Shown: piece by piece, positions 24,631 through 32,945 of the stretch
How the letters are laid out: the number at the start of each line of letters is the position of its first letter
How positions within the stretch are numbered: position 1 is the first letter of the stretch
NCBI GenBank assembly: GCA_910586125.1
Contig: CAJUHP010000016.1
Location: 1-64,000, forward strand
DNA from: an uncultured Lachnospiraceae bacterium
GTDB lineage: Bacteria; Bacillota; Clostridia; Lachnospirales; Lachnospiraceae
Reading direction: 5' to 3'
DNA length: 64,000 nt
Position numbers and translations under genes: made by a program
The notes under the pieces: model-generated
Database searches by the model: none
The model's input: the letters and a program-made list of their open reading frames with translations, nothing else
Told to the model about the DNA's origin: nothing

Positions 24631-25120
24631 GGTAGACAAAAGGATCAGCGAAATCGGGGAGCAGATCAGCAAAGATTATGCCGGACGGGAGGCGCATCTG
24701 ATCTGCGTGTTAAAGGGAGGCGTATTTTTCACCTGCGAGCTGGCCAAGAGGATCACGGTTCCGGTTTCCCTGGATTTTATGTCGGTGTCCAGTTATGGAG
24801 CGGATACGAAATCCAGCGGTGTGGTCCGCATCGTGAAAGATCTGGACGAACCGCTGGCGGGCAAAGATGTGATTATTGTGGAGGATATCGTGGATTCGGG
24901 GCGCACCCTCTCCTATCTGAAGGAGCTTTTGATGGGCCGGGGGGCGAGGGATATTCGGATCTGCACGCTGCTGGATAAACCCAGCCGCCGCGTCAAGGCT
25001 GTAAATGTGGACTATACCTGTTTTTCCATTCCCGACGAATTTGTGGTTGGCTATGGGCTGGATTATGCGCAGAAATACAGAAATCTGCCCTACATCGGCG
25101 TGGTGGAAGGCGTAGAATAA
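24596..25120 (+). CDS. hpt: Hypoxanthine phosphoribosyltransferase
   Basis: A 174-residue purine salvage enzyme (hypoxanthine/guanine + PRPP to IMP/GMP). The PRPP-binding motif VIIVEDIVDSGRTL is near residues 95-108, the flexible loop contains MSVSSYG, and the base-specificity region is FSIPDEFVVGYGLDYAQKYRNLPYIG. The ATG at 24596 lies inside the tilS end with CGGAGG 10 bases upstream. Operon position between tilS and ftsH is the classical one. Confidence 0.96.
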   Translation: METIRVLIAEDEVDKRISEIGEQISKDYAGREAHLICVLKGGVFFTCELAKRITVPVSLDFMSVSSYGADTKSSGVVRIVKDLDEPLAGKDVIIVEDIVDSGRTLSYLKELLMGRGARDIRICTLLDKPSRRVKAVNVDYTCFSIPDEFVVGYGLDYAQKYRNLPYIGVVEGVE

Positions 25121-25147
25121 TTATTTTTTTTGGAAGGAGACAATCTC

Positions 25148-26959
25148 TTGGACAGTCAGTCAAATCGGAATATGGGGATTTTCATGCCTCTGCTGATTCT
25201 GCTTCTCGTGTGGATGGCTTGGTCCTGGATGCGGGGAAACACCGCGCAGTACCCGGAGACGACCATGCAGGAACTGAGGGAGGCATTGGAAGAAGACAAT
25301 GTTTTGAAGGTGACGGTCAATCAGTCTCAGACGGTGCCGACGGGTACGCTGCTCGTCACCCGGCGGGATAATACCAACTGGGGCATGGCCGTTTCGGACG
25401 TGAACGATGTTCAGGAACTTCTGGCGCAGTATGACGTCAGGGTGACTGTCAATCCTCTCGTGGAACCGGATCTGGGAACGACGGTGGTTCTGCCGATTCT
25501 TTTGGGCGTTCTGCTGATTATGGTGGGGATGACCTTTATTATCGGCCGCATGATGGGAGCCAGCTCCAACAGCAAGATGATGAATTTCGGGAGAAGCCGA
25601 GCCAGACTGGCCAAAGACGCAAACGAGGTCAACCTGGATAAGGTGGCCGGTCTTCGGGAAGAGAAGGAGGAAGTAAAAGAGATCATCGACTTTCTGAAGG
25701 CGCCGGATAAATTTACGCAGATGGGGGCAAAGATCCCCAAGGGAATTCTGCTGGTGGGGCCTCCCGGAACGGGCAAGACGCTGTTGGCGAAAGCCATCGC
25801 CGGAGAGGCCGGCGTGCCCTTTTACAGCATCTCCGGCTCAGATTTTGTGGAGATGTTTGTCGGCGTGGGCGCTTCCCGCGTCCGGGATCTGTTTGACGAG
25901 GCCAAGCAAAACTCTCCCTGCATCGTGTTTATCGACGAGATCGACGCGGTGGCGCGCCGCAGAGGCAGCGGCATGGGAGGCGGTCACGACGAGAGGGAAC
26001 AGACGCTGAACCAACTGCTGGTGGAGATGGACGGCTTTGCGGTCAACGAAGGGATTATCGTCATGGCGGCCACAAACCGGGTGGATATCCTGGACCCGGC
26101 TATCCTGCGGCCCGGCCGGTTTGACCGCAAGATCATGGTAGGCAGGCCCGACGTCAGAGGAAGGGAGGAGATTCTGAAGATCCATGCGGCCAATAAACCG
26201 CTGGCAGACGACGTGGATCTGGAGAAGGTTTCCCGGACAACGGCTGGCTTTACCGGAGCGGATCTGGCAAATTTGTTAAATGAAGCGGCCATTGCGGCGG
26301 TGCAGGCAGGGAGACGCTTTATCAATCAGGCCGACATAGAGAAGGCTTTTGTAAAAGTCGGTATCGGAACAGAAAAGCGCAGCCGCCTTGTCTCCGAGGA
26401 AGAGAAGCGGATCACAGCCTATCATGAGGTGGGCCATGCAATTCTCTTTGAGTGTCTGCCGGATGTGGGGCCGGTCCACACGATTTCGATCATTCCTACC
26501 GGGGGCAGCGCAGCGGGTTATACCATGCCTCTGCCCGGTAAAGACGAGATGTTTAACAGCAAAAATAAAATGAGGCACCATATCATGGTTTCTCTGGGCG
26601 GACGGATAGCGGAGGAATTGGTGTTTGACGACATTACCACAGGCGCGTCCCAGGATATCCGCCAGGCGACAGAAGTAGCCCGCTCCATGGTGATGGAGTA
26701 CGGGATGTCGGAGCGCCTGGGTCTGATTCATTACGGCAGCGACAATGAGTTTGTGCTGGGCAATGAGCTGGGACATACCAGAAATTACGGAGAAAGTATC
26801 GCTTCGGAGATCGACGCCGAAGTAAAGAGGATTGTTGACGAATGTTATGCGGAGGCAAAGCAGTTGATTCTGAAACACAGAAATGTGCTGGATCAGGGCG
26901 CGGCGCTTCTGATCGAAAAAGAGAAGGTTGGCAGAGAAGAATTTGCAGCACTTTTTTAG
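25148..26959 (+). CDS. ftsH: ATP-dependent zinc metalloprotease FtsH
   Basis: A 603-residue membrane AAA+ protease for membrane and short-lived regulatory proteins. Two membrane helices (about residues 9-30 and 110-132) flank a ~80-residue outer domain. Walker A is G204-PPGTGKT, Walker B FIDEID, and the second region of homology NRVDILDPAILRPGRFD. The zinc site is H426-E-V-G-H430, a V in place of the common A. It lacks the long C-terminal tail of proteobacterial FtsH. The TTG at 25148 is chosen since AAGGAGA is 8 bases upstream; the TTG at 25130 precedes that site. It closes the tilS-hpt-ftsH operon. Confidence 0.95.
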   Translation: MDSQSNRNMGIFMPLLILLLVWMAWSWMRGNTAQYPETTMQELREALEEDNVLKVTVNQSQTVPTGTLLVTRRDNTNWGMAVSDVNDVQELLAQYDVRVTVNPLVEPDLGTTVVLPILLGVLLIMVGMTFIIGRMMGASSNSKMMNFGRSRARLAKDANEVNLDKVAGLREEKEEVKEIIDFLKAPDKFTQMGAKIPKGILLVGPPGTGKTLLAKAIAGEAGVPFYSISGSDFVEMFVGVGASRVRDLFDEAKQNSPCIVFIDEIDAVARRRGSGMGGGHDEREQTLNQLLVEMDGFAVNEGIIVMAATNRVDILDPAILRPGRFDRKIMVGRPDVRGREEILKIHAANKPLADDVDLEKVSRTTAGFTGADLANLLNEAAIAAVQAGRRFINQADIEKAFVKVGIGTEKRSRLVSEEEKRITAYHEVGHAILFECLPDVGPVHTISIIPTGGSAAGYTMPLPGKDEMFNSKNKMRHHIMVSLGGRIAEELVFDDITTGASQDIRQATEVARSMVMEYGMSERLGLIHYGSDNEFVLGNELGHTRNYGESIASEIDAEVKRIVDECYAEAKQLILKHRNVLDQGAALLIEKEKVGREEFAALF

Positions 26960-27125
26960 CATTCTGCCAGAATGGAGTGGTAAAACTGCACAAAACAGCT
27001 TGTCTGTTTTTGTAAACTTTGTGCAGACTTATTGGGGGAGTCATGCTATACTAAGTATCGTAAAACAACCCCCCCAATACCTTAGTTTTACAAACCCCAT
27101 AAAATGAAATACCTTCTCCTAAATC

Positions 27126-27160
27126 GGCCAGCAATCCAAGTTGCTGGCCCTTTTATTTTT
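27126..27160 (+). terminator. Terminator between ftsH and the GH13 gene
   Basis: GGCCAGCAA (27126-27134) pairs perfectly with TTGCTGGCC (27141-27149) around TCCAAG, followed by TTTTATTTTTT. Upstream, GTAAAAC/GTTTTAC (27060 and about 27085) and ATTGGGGG/CCCCCCAAT can form alternative stems. Confidence 0.92.
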
Positions 27161-27196
27161 TGTAAGACAGAAAAAGAAGCCAGAGGGAAAGAATAG

Positions 27197-29179
27197 ATGA
27201 ATTACGAAGCAATCTTTTGTGACGAGACAGAAGAATACCGGATTCCGGTGGAGCCGGAGGCCGGCGGCACGGTCATACTTCGGGTGCGGACAGCGAAGGA
27301 CGATGTAAAACAGGTTTGGCTGGCTACGCATGCCATGGAAAAGGAACTGACCAAGACAAACAGCGAAGGTTGTTTTGATTACTATGAGGCGGAACTGGAG
27401 TTGGGGGAGGAGCCTGTCAGCTACTGGTTTTGTATTGCGGACGAGGAAGAGTTCTGCGAGTACAATCGCCTGGGGGTCAACGGAGATAAGAACGAGGCGT
27501 CTCTGTTTCGGGTGGTTCCGGGAAGAAAACTGCCGGACTGGGCCAGAGGGGCGGTCATGTATCAGATCTATGTGGATCGCTTCTGCGACGGGAACCCTTC
27601 CAACAATGTAAAGACGGAAGAATACAACTATCTGGATCATGCAGCTTTGGCGGTGCCTTCCTGGGACAGCCTGCCGGAACCCTTCGATGTTCACCGGTTT
27701 TACGGCGGCGATCTGCAGGGGATTCTGGACAAGCTCGATTACCTGCAGAATCTGGGGGTGGAGGTTCTGTACCTGAACCCGGTCTTTGTATCGCCATCCA
27801 ATCACAAGTATGACTGCCAGGATTATGATGCGATTGATCCCCATCTGGCCGTCATCGAAAAAGACGGCGATTATCGGGTGCGCGTGACGGCCCAGGCAAA
27901 TCTGGAGGCTTCCAACGCTTTTTTTGCCTCCTTTGTGGATGAAGTTCACAGGCGGGGAATGCGGGTGATTATTGACGGCGTGCTGAATCACTGCGGCTCG
28001 TTCCACAAATGGATGAACAAGGCCAGGGTATACCGAGAGGCGGAAGGCTACCCGCAGGGAGCTTACGAATCGGAGGAGAGCCCATACCGGGATTATTTCT
28101 ATTTTTCTTCTCAGTGCTGGCCGGACAATAAAAATTATGAGGGCTGGTGGGGACATGATACCCTGCCCAAGCTGAATTATGAGGGCAGCGAGAAGCTTTG
28201 GCAGGAGGTTCTGGAAATCGGGCGCAAATGGGTATCCGCGCCCTACTATGTGGACGGCTGGCGACTGGATGTGGCGGCGGATCTGGGACACAGTATGGAG
28301 ACCAATCACCGCTTTTGGCAGGAATTCCGCCAGGCGGTACGGGAGGCAAACCCGGACGCGGTGGTTTTGGCGGAACATTACGGCGATCCCTATGCCTGGA
28401 TTCATAACGGAGAATGGGATACGGTTATGAATTATGATGCCTTTATGGAGCCTCTGACCTGGTATCTTACCGGGATGGAGAAGCACAGCGATTCGTTCCG
28501 CCCGGATCTTCGGGCCAACAGCGAAGCGTTCTGGGCACAGATGTCCGGCAGCATGTATCGCCTGGACGGAGGTCTGCAGATTGCCATGAACCAGTTGTCC
28601 AACCATGATCACTCCCGTTTTCTCACACGTACCAACCATATGGAGGGCCGGCTTGGAAACCGCACGTCTGAGGAGGCCGGCGAGGGGGTGGAGATCTGTG
28701 CCATGTATCAGGCTGTGATCATGCAGATGACCTGGCCGGGGGCGCCCACGCTGTATTATGGGGATGAGGCCGGTCTGTGCGGGTGGACAGACCCGGACAA
28801 CAGACGCCCGTATCCCTGGGGACATGAGAACAAGGAACTGCTTAAACTGTACCGGACAGCGATCCGGATTCACCGGTCCCGTCATTGTCTGCGAACCGGT
28901 TCGTTTTACCGGCTGACGGGCGAGGGGGCAGTGATTGCGTACGGCCGCAGTCAGAGGACGGAGCGGATTGTAACCGTGGTCAACGCGGGGGAGACGGCGT
29001 CTGCGGTTACAATACCGGTGTGGAAGACGGGGGCCGCTCTCGACGGATCCTTTTACAATCTTCTGCGGACTGGAACAGACGGATTTGACCAGAAAAAGGA
29101 CAGCTTTGCCGTGAAGAACGGTCTGCTGCAGATCACAATGGAAGGACATTCTTCCATGATATTGGAGGAACAGATTTGA
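27197..29179 (+). CDS. GH13 alpha-glucanohydrolase, neopullulanase/cyclomaltodextrinase-like
   Basis: A 660-residue cytoplasmic enzyme (no signal peptide) acting on alpha-1,4/1,6-glucans or cyclodextrins. An N-terminal beta domain (1-110) precedes the GH13 barrel, which starts GAVMYQIYVDRFCDG. Catalytic residues are D358 (GWRLDVA, nucleophile), E393 (LAEHYGD, acid/base) and D471 (SNHDHSR). Conserved DGVLNHCG and YYGDEAGLCGW follow the GH13_20-type pattern. The stop overlaps the likely TTG start of the following ResB gene (TTGA), an odd coupling of carbohydrate and cytochrome genes. Exact substrate is not determinable by eye. Confidence 0.92.
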   Translation: MNYEAIFCDETEEYRIPVEPEAGGTVILRVRTAKDDVKQVWLATHAMEKELTKTNSEGCFDYYEAELELGEEPVSYWFCIADEEEFCEYNRLGVNGDKNEASLFRVVPGRKLPDWARGAVMYQIYVDRFCDGNPSNNVKTEEYNYLDHAALAVPSWDSLPEPFDVHRFYGGDLQGILDKLDYLQNLGVEVLYLNPVFVSPSNHKYDCQDYDAIDPHLAVIEKDGDYRVRVTAQANLEASNAFFASFVDEVHRRGMRVIIDGVLNHCGSFHKWMNKARVYREAEGYPQGAYESEESPYRDYFYFSSQCWPDNKNYEGWWGHDTLPKLNYEGSEKLWQEVLEIGRKWVSAPYYVDGWRLDVAADLGHSMETNHRFWQEFRQAVREANPDAVVLAEHYGDPYAWIHNGEWDTVMNYDAFMEPLTWYLTGMEKHSDSFRPDLRANSEAFWAQMSGSMYRLDGGLQIAMNQLSNHDHSRFLTRTNHMEGRLGNRTSEEAGEGVEICAMYQAVIMQMTWPGAPTLYYGDEAGLCGWTDPDNRRPYPWGHENKELLKLYRTAIRIHRSRHCLRTGSFYRLTGEGAVIAYGRSQRTERIVTVVNAGETASAVTIPVWKTGAALDGSFYNLLRTGTDGFDQKKDSFAVKNGLLQITMEGHSSMILEEQI

Positions 29180-30420
29180 GTATGATAAAAAAAGGATTGC
29201 GCGGAATTCGTTCCATGAAGTTCGGCATTCTTCTGCTGGTGCTGATTGTGGCGGTTTCCCTGATTGGCTCTGTGATCACACAGGGCGAGAGCGAAGAGTT
29301 CTACCTGGCAAACTACAGTCAGGCGTATCTGATTCTGGCTCTGGGGCTGGATCACGTCTATTACACGCCGTATTTTCTGGGACTGGGGGCGCTGCTGATT
29401 CTCAATCTGACGCTCTGCTCCCTGGTTCGTTTCGGCAGCGCGCTTCGGGCCGGCGCGGCGCATGTAAAGGCAGCCGGAAAGATGGTATCCGGCACGCCGG
29501 TATCCGGCAGACAGAGGGAGAAGCTCCTTTCCTTTTTGGAAAAAGGGCGCTATCGCCGGCAGGAAAACGGCGGCGTGACCGTATTTTATAAGAACGGGAT
29601 CGGGCATATGGGATCGTTTCTGGTGCATTTGAGCCTTGTTCTGATCCTGGTATTGGGCGCGGTGGTTCTCTACACTGGTGAGTCCGAGGTCTATGGTGTG
29701 AATTACGGCGCGCCTCTGACTCTGGCGGACGGCACGGTGGTGAGCCTGGTGGATTTTACCATGCGAGACGAGCAGGGCAACGTTCACTATGAAAGCACGC
29801 TTACGATTACGACGCCGGAGGCAAGACAGATCACGGAGTCTGCGAGCGTCAATTACCCGATCAACTTTGACGGAAAGAAATATTTTCAGAATTCCTATGG
29901 TTTTTCCGCCCGGGTAGTCATTCATAATACAGCCAACGGGGCGGAGGAAGAGGTGTATCTGACCGAGCCGGTTTTTCTCAAAACGTCCGAGAGCGGGGCC
30001 GGGGTCTATTATATGGCGGCCTGCACGGATTATGTGGAGGGGCCGGACGGTCAGCTTATGATGCGTTCCGAGCAGATCGAGGAGGGAAAACCGGCTGCGT
30101 TCCTTCTGTCGGTGTTAGATGGAAAAGCGGAAGGGATGGGCGCGGTTTTGGTAGAGCAGGGAACGCCGGTTGCGGTGGAGGATGTGATCTTTACCTTTGA
30201 AGAACTGCGGCCTTATCCCGGTATCCGTATCAAGGCGACAAGCCGTGCGCTGATGGCTTTTCTCTATGCCAGCTTCGGCCTGATGATTGCCGGCCTGTGG
30301 TTCTGTTTCTTCCAGCAGCCGGTCTATATCACGGTGGGCAGCGGCTTTTACCGCATCAGCGGCCTGAGGAATCCGGAGGGCCTGGAAACGCAGATGCAGC
30401 TTTGGATGAAGGAAGAATAA
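29176..30420 (+). CDS. resB: ResB-like cytochrome c biogenesis protein
   Basis: A 414-residue membrane protein of the system II haem delivery/ligation complex. There are about four membrane segments (near residues 16-38, 52-80, 140-163 and a last one near 362-385) and a large outer domain between the third and fourth. MKFGILLLVLIVAVSLIGSVITQGE is the standard ResB start. The TTG at 29176 overlaps the preceding stop and is 7 bases after GGAGGA; the ATG at 29182 is the alternative. Pairs with the next gene, as ResB and ResC/CcsA function together. Confidence 0.85.
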   Translation: MSMIKKGLRGIRSMKFGILLLVLIVAVSLIGSVITQGESEEFYLANYSQAYLILALGLDHVYYTPYFLGLGALLILNLTLCSLVRFGSALRAGAAHVKAAGKMVSGTPVSGRQREKLLSFLEKGRYRRQENGGVTVFYKNGIGHMGSFLVHLSLVLILVLGAVVLYTGESEVYGVNYGAPLTLADGTVVSLVDFTMRDEQGNVHYESTLTITTPEARQITESASVNYPINFDGKKYFQNSYGFSARVVIHNTANGAEEEVYLTEPVFLKTSESGAGVYYMAACTDYVEGPDGQLMMRSEQIEEGKPAAFLLSVLDGKAEGMGAVLVEQGTPVAVEDVIFTFEELRPYPGIRIKATSRALMAFLYASFGLMIAGLWFCFFQQPVYITVGSGFYRISGLRNPEGLETQMQLWMKEE

Positions 30421-30444
30421 CCGCAGAGCGGGAAAGGAAAATAT

Positions 30445-31239
30445 ATGCTGAACATAATCTTTTTTGCCTCGATTGTCTGTTTTTTTATCTCGGCCGTTCT
30501 GCAGACGGTGGGAACCATCTTTAAGAAAGATGGGGTAGCAAAAGCAGCCTGGCTTGCCACGGCGGGAAGCGCCCTGGTTCTGACCGTCTATCTGGTGTGG
30601 CGGGGGATAGCCGCCGGGCGGCTGCCTTTGGCAAATCAGTTTGAGTTTGCCACGGCCTTCGCCTGGGGAGTCGCGGTGATGACGCTGCTTCTTCACTGGC
30701 GGATGAACCTGGACTGGCTGGGGACGTTTTCCGTGCCGGCCGTCTTTTTGATGCTGTCCTACTCGGCGCTTCTTCCCAGAGATATCACAGAACTGATGCC
30801 CGCGTTAAAAAGCGCCTGGTTTGGATTACATATCGCTTCGGCGGTGATATCCTACGCCAGCTTTGCCGTTGCCAGTTTTACCGGTCTTCGCTATCTGATG
30901 AGCCTGAGAGGCGGGGCGAAGGAGACGGATATTTCGGTGAAAAAGCTAGATTATCTGATGTACCGTATGATTGCGCTGGGATTTTTGTTTCTGACCATTG
31001 TGATTCTGTCCGGCTGTATCTGGGCAGAGCAGGCATGGTCCGCGTTCTGGTCCTGGGACCCGAAGGAGACGTGGGCTCTCATCACCTGGATTATCTATGC
31101 AATCTACCTGCATTTGCGAGTCAACAAAAAGATGGCCGGCAAAAAGATGGCCGTCTATGCGCTGGTTTCTATGATCTGTGTGATTTTTACGTTTGTCGGC
31201 GTAAATCAGCTTCTGCCGGGACTGCATTCTTACCGGTAG
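30445..31239 (+). CDS. ccsA: CcsA/ResC-like cytochrome c assembly protein
   Basis: A 264-residue protein with about eight membrane helices. The tryptophan-rich WWD haem-handling motif is present as WSAFWSWDPKETWALITW near residue 195. Haem-ligand histidines are plausible in GLHIASAVISYASF and in the C-terminal region. With ResB it forms system II cytochrome c synthetase at the outer membrane face. No c-type cytochrome (CxxCH protein) is in the window, so its client is elsewhere or divergent. Confidence 0.9.
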   Translation: MLNIIFFASIVCFFISAVLQTVGTIFKKDGVAKAAWLATAGSALVLTVYLVWRGIAAGRLPLANQFEFATAFAWGVAVMTLLLHWRMNLDWLGTFSVPAVFLMLSYSALLPRDITELMPALKSAWFGLHIASAVISYASFAVASFTGLRYLMSLRGGAKETDISVKKLDYLMYRMIALGFLFLTIVILSGCIWAEQAWSAFWSWDPKETWALITWIIYAIYLHLRVNKKMAGKKMAVYALVSMICVIFTFVGVNQLLPGLHSYR

Positions 31240-31298
31240 TCATATTTCGCAGAGAGAAACGCACCAGAATATTTTTTGCAGAGCGTAAAGAATGAAGA

Positions 31299-32078
31299 AT
31301 GGATATGAAACACTGGAAAGTAGCAATCTGTGAAGACAATCCGGCCCAGCAGCGGTATATCAAACAGCTCGTATATGAATGGGGAAACACCCGCGGGCTG
31401 GATCTGGAAATCTCTGTCTATCAAAACTGTGAGAGCTGCTGGTTTTCGTGGGAAGAGAGGATGGATTGGGATCTTCTGTTTCTGGATATTGATCTGGGGC
31501 AGAATGGAATGAACGGAATGGAGCTGGCGCGGCGCATTCGGGAGAAAGATTCGAGAGCGGTTATTATATTTATCACGGCGTTGCCGGAATATATGAGCGA
31601 AGGCTACGACGTGGAGGCGTTTCATTTTCTGATCAAACCGGTGGACGCCGGCCGTCTTTCCAGGATTCTGGATCGCGCGTTTTATGCTGTGAAGCAAAAC
31701 GAAGAGTCCTATCTTTTTCTGGAGAGCGATGGAAACATCCGGCTGATCCCCATTGACATCATTGTCTGTGCGGAAGCCTTTTCCCACACCGTCCGTCTGT
31801 ATCTGTGTCCGCAGGAACAAGGTCCGGCAGCAAAAGAAATGCCGCCGGAACAAACCAATGCCAGAATGGGGCTGGGAGAGCTGGAGAGCCGCCTGCCTGC
31901 GGGCGCGTTTTTCCGCTGCCACCGTTCTTACCTGATTTCCCTGGCGCACATACGCAAAATTGAAAAAAAGCAGGTGTTTCTGGAATACGGAGTGACAGCA
32001 CCGGTGGGCCGCACACAGGAGAGGGCGCTGTATCAGGCGTTTTTGGCGTATCACAGACAGAAGGGAGATTTGAGATAA
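31299..32078 (+). CDS. LytTR-family response regulator, module 1
   Basis: A 259-residue AgrA/VirR-like regulator. The receiver domain (1-125) has the phospho-acceptor D63 in LLFLDIDL and K in the FLIKPVD switch region. The LytTR DNA-binding domain (about 150-255) has FFRCHRSYLISLAHIRKI. A ~20-residue insert (PQEQGPAAKEMPPEQ) in the LytTR domain is absent from its paralogue at 46073-46789. It lies 59 bases after ccsA with no terminator seen, and directly abuts the kinase gene. The ribosome site is weak, so the exact start is uncertain by a few codons. Confidence 0.92.
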   Translation: MDMKHWKVAICEDNPAQQRYIKQLVYEWGNTRGLDLEISVYQNCESCWFSWEERMDWDLLFLDIDLGQNGMNGMELARRIREKDSRAVIIFITALPEYMSEGYDVEAFHFLIKPVDAGRLSRILDRAFYAVKQNEESYLFLESDGNIRLIPIDIIVCAEAFSHTVRLYLCPQEQGPAAKEMPPEQTNARMGLGELESRLPAGAFFRCHRSYLISLAHIRKIEKKQVFLEYGVTAPVGRTQERALYQAFLAYHRQKGDLR

Positions 32079-32741
32079 ATGGGTTCCATGTTTGCATGGC
32101 TGCTGGACCGAAGGGTGCGATCCTGGCAGTATGCACTGATTGAAAAACATTGCGAAGAGGTACAGCATATGTATCAGGAGATGAGAACCTGGCGGCACGA
32201 TTACAAAAATCATCTTCAGGTGATGAAAGCGCATCTGGAGCTGGGAGAGTATGAGAAACTGGCTGACTATCTTGGGGAGCTGGACCGGGAGATCTCTCAG
32301 ATGGACTATTTTATAAAGACCGGCAATGTGATGCTGGACGCCGTGTTAAACAGCAAAATTTCTCTGGCCCGGTCAAAGCAGATACGGGTTGACGTGAAAG
32401 TAGTGCTGCCGGCACATCTGGTCATAAATCATTACGATCTGTCCGTAATCCTGGGAAATCTGCTGGATAATGCCATTGAGGGCTGCGAAACGCAGAGCGA
32501 GGAGAAGGAGCGCTTTCTGCGGGTCTATATCGGAATGCTAAAGGAACAGCTCTATTTGTCCGTGACCAATTCCCATTGTACGCCGGTTCTAAAGAGCAAA
32601 AATGGTTATCTCTCCACCAAAGCAAAAGACCGGGGGCTGGGAACGCTCAGTATCGACCGCATTGTAGCCCGCCACAAAGGATTTGTCAACCGCAAAAACG
32701 ACGAGCTGATTTTTGCCACAGAGATATTATTGCCGCTGTAA
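32079..32741 (+). CDS. GHKL sensor kinase lacking membrane segments, module 1
   Basis: A 220-residue AgrC-type histidine kinase core. The phospho-acceptor is H40 in WRHDYKNHL, and the ATPase region has LGNLLDNAIEG (N box) and DRGLGTLSIDRI (G box). Unlike its paralogue in module 2 it has no transmembrane helix: the N-terminus is the short MGSMFAWLLDRRVRSWQYA. The ATG follows the regulator stop without any gap. It may be soluble, or anchored through a partner. The last residues, FATEILLPL, are identical in both paralogues. Confidence 0.9.
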   Translation: MGSMFAWLLDRRVRSWQYALIEKHCEEVQHMYQEMRTWRHDYKNHLQVMKAHLELGEYEKLADYLGELDREISQMDYFIKTGNVMLDAVLNSKISLARSKQIRVDVKVVLPAHLVINHYDLSVILGNLLDNAIEGCETQSEEKERFLRVYIGMLKEQLYLSVTNSHCTPVLKSKNGYLSTKAKDRGLGTLSIDRIVARHKGFVNRKNDELIFATEILLPL

Positions 32742-32755
32742 AAGGCGGCTTTTTT
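32732..32755 (+). terminator. Terminator between kinase and exporters, module 1
   Basis: GCCGC (32732-32736) pairs with GCGGC (32745-32749), followed by six T. The kinase stop codon is in the loop. It separates the regulatory genes from the exporter genes, as in module 2. Confidence 0.65.
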
Positions 32756-32779
32756 AGATTGGGGATAGGAAAGGGTGAT

Positions 32780-32872
32780 ATGAAAGATCAGAGATTTAAC
32801 AGAAAGCGGCGTTCATGCCGCCAGAAATGCAGTTCGTGTCCAAATCTGCCGCGGAGGGGAATTCTGTGGTAG
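32780..32872 (+). CDS. Candidate small Cys-rich peptide
   Basis: A 30-codon reading frame starting MKDQRFNRKRRSC and containing three cysteines in a C-x3-C-x2-C pattern, with a basic N-terminus. AGGAAAGGG lies 6 bases before the ATG. It fills the gap between the module 1 kinase and the exporters, where peptide substrates are often encoded. Against it: it lies after the terminator, and the likely exporter promoter overlaps its stop codon, so its transcription is unclear. Confidence 0.3.
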   Translation: MKDQRFNRKRRSCRQKCSSCPNLPRRGILW

Positions 32873-32875
32873 AAT
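32865..32875 (+). promoter_or_regulatory. Extended -10 element before the exporter pair, module 1
   Basis: TGTGGTAGAAT contains TG-n-TAGAAT. The corresponding spot in module 2 has TGTGGTACACT. No good -35 is visible, so activation by the LytTR regulator is plausible. Confidence 0.5.
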
Positions 32876-32945
32876 CCATGAGGCAGGATAGCTCCTGCAG
32901 CGCTTTGGAGAAAGGCAGAGGAAAAAGATGAGAGGGGGAGCGGAC

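Noticed and set aside
27119..29149. 676-codon minus-strand frame
   Set aside because: It lies exactly opposite the GH13 gene, which carries all catalytic motifs; the antisense protein has no recognisable domain and is an artefact of GC-rich codon use.
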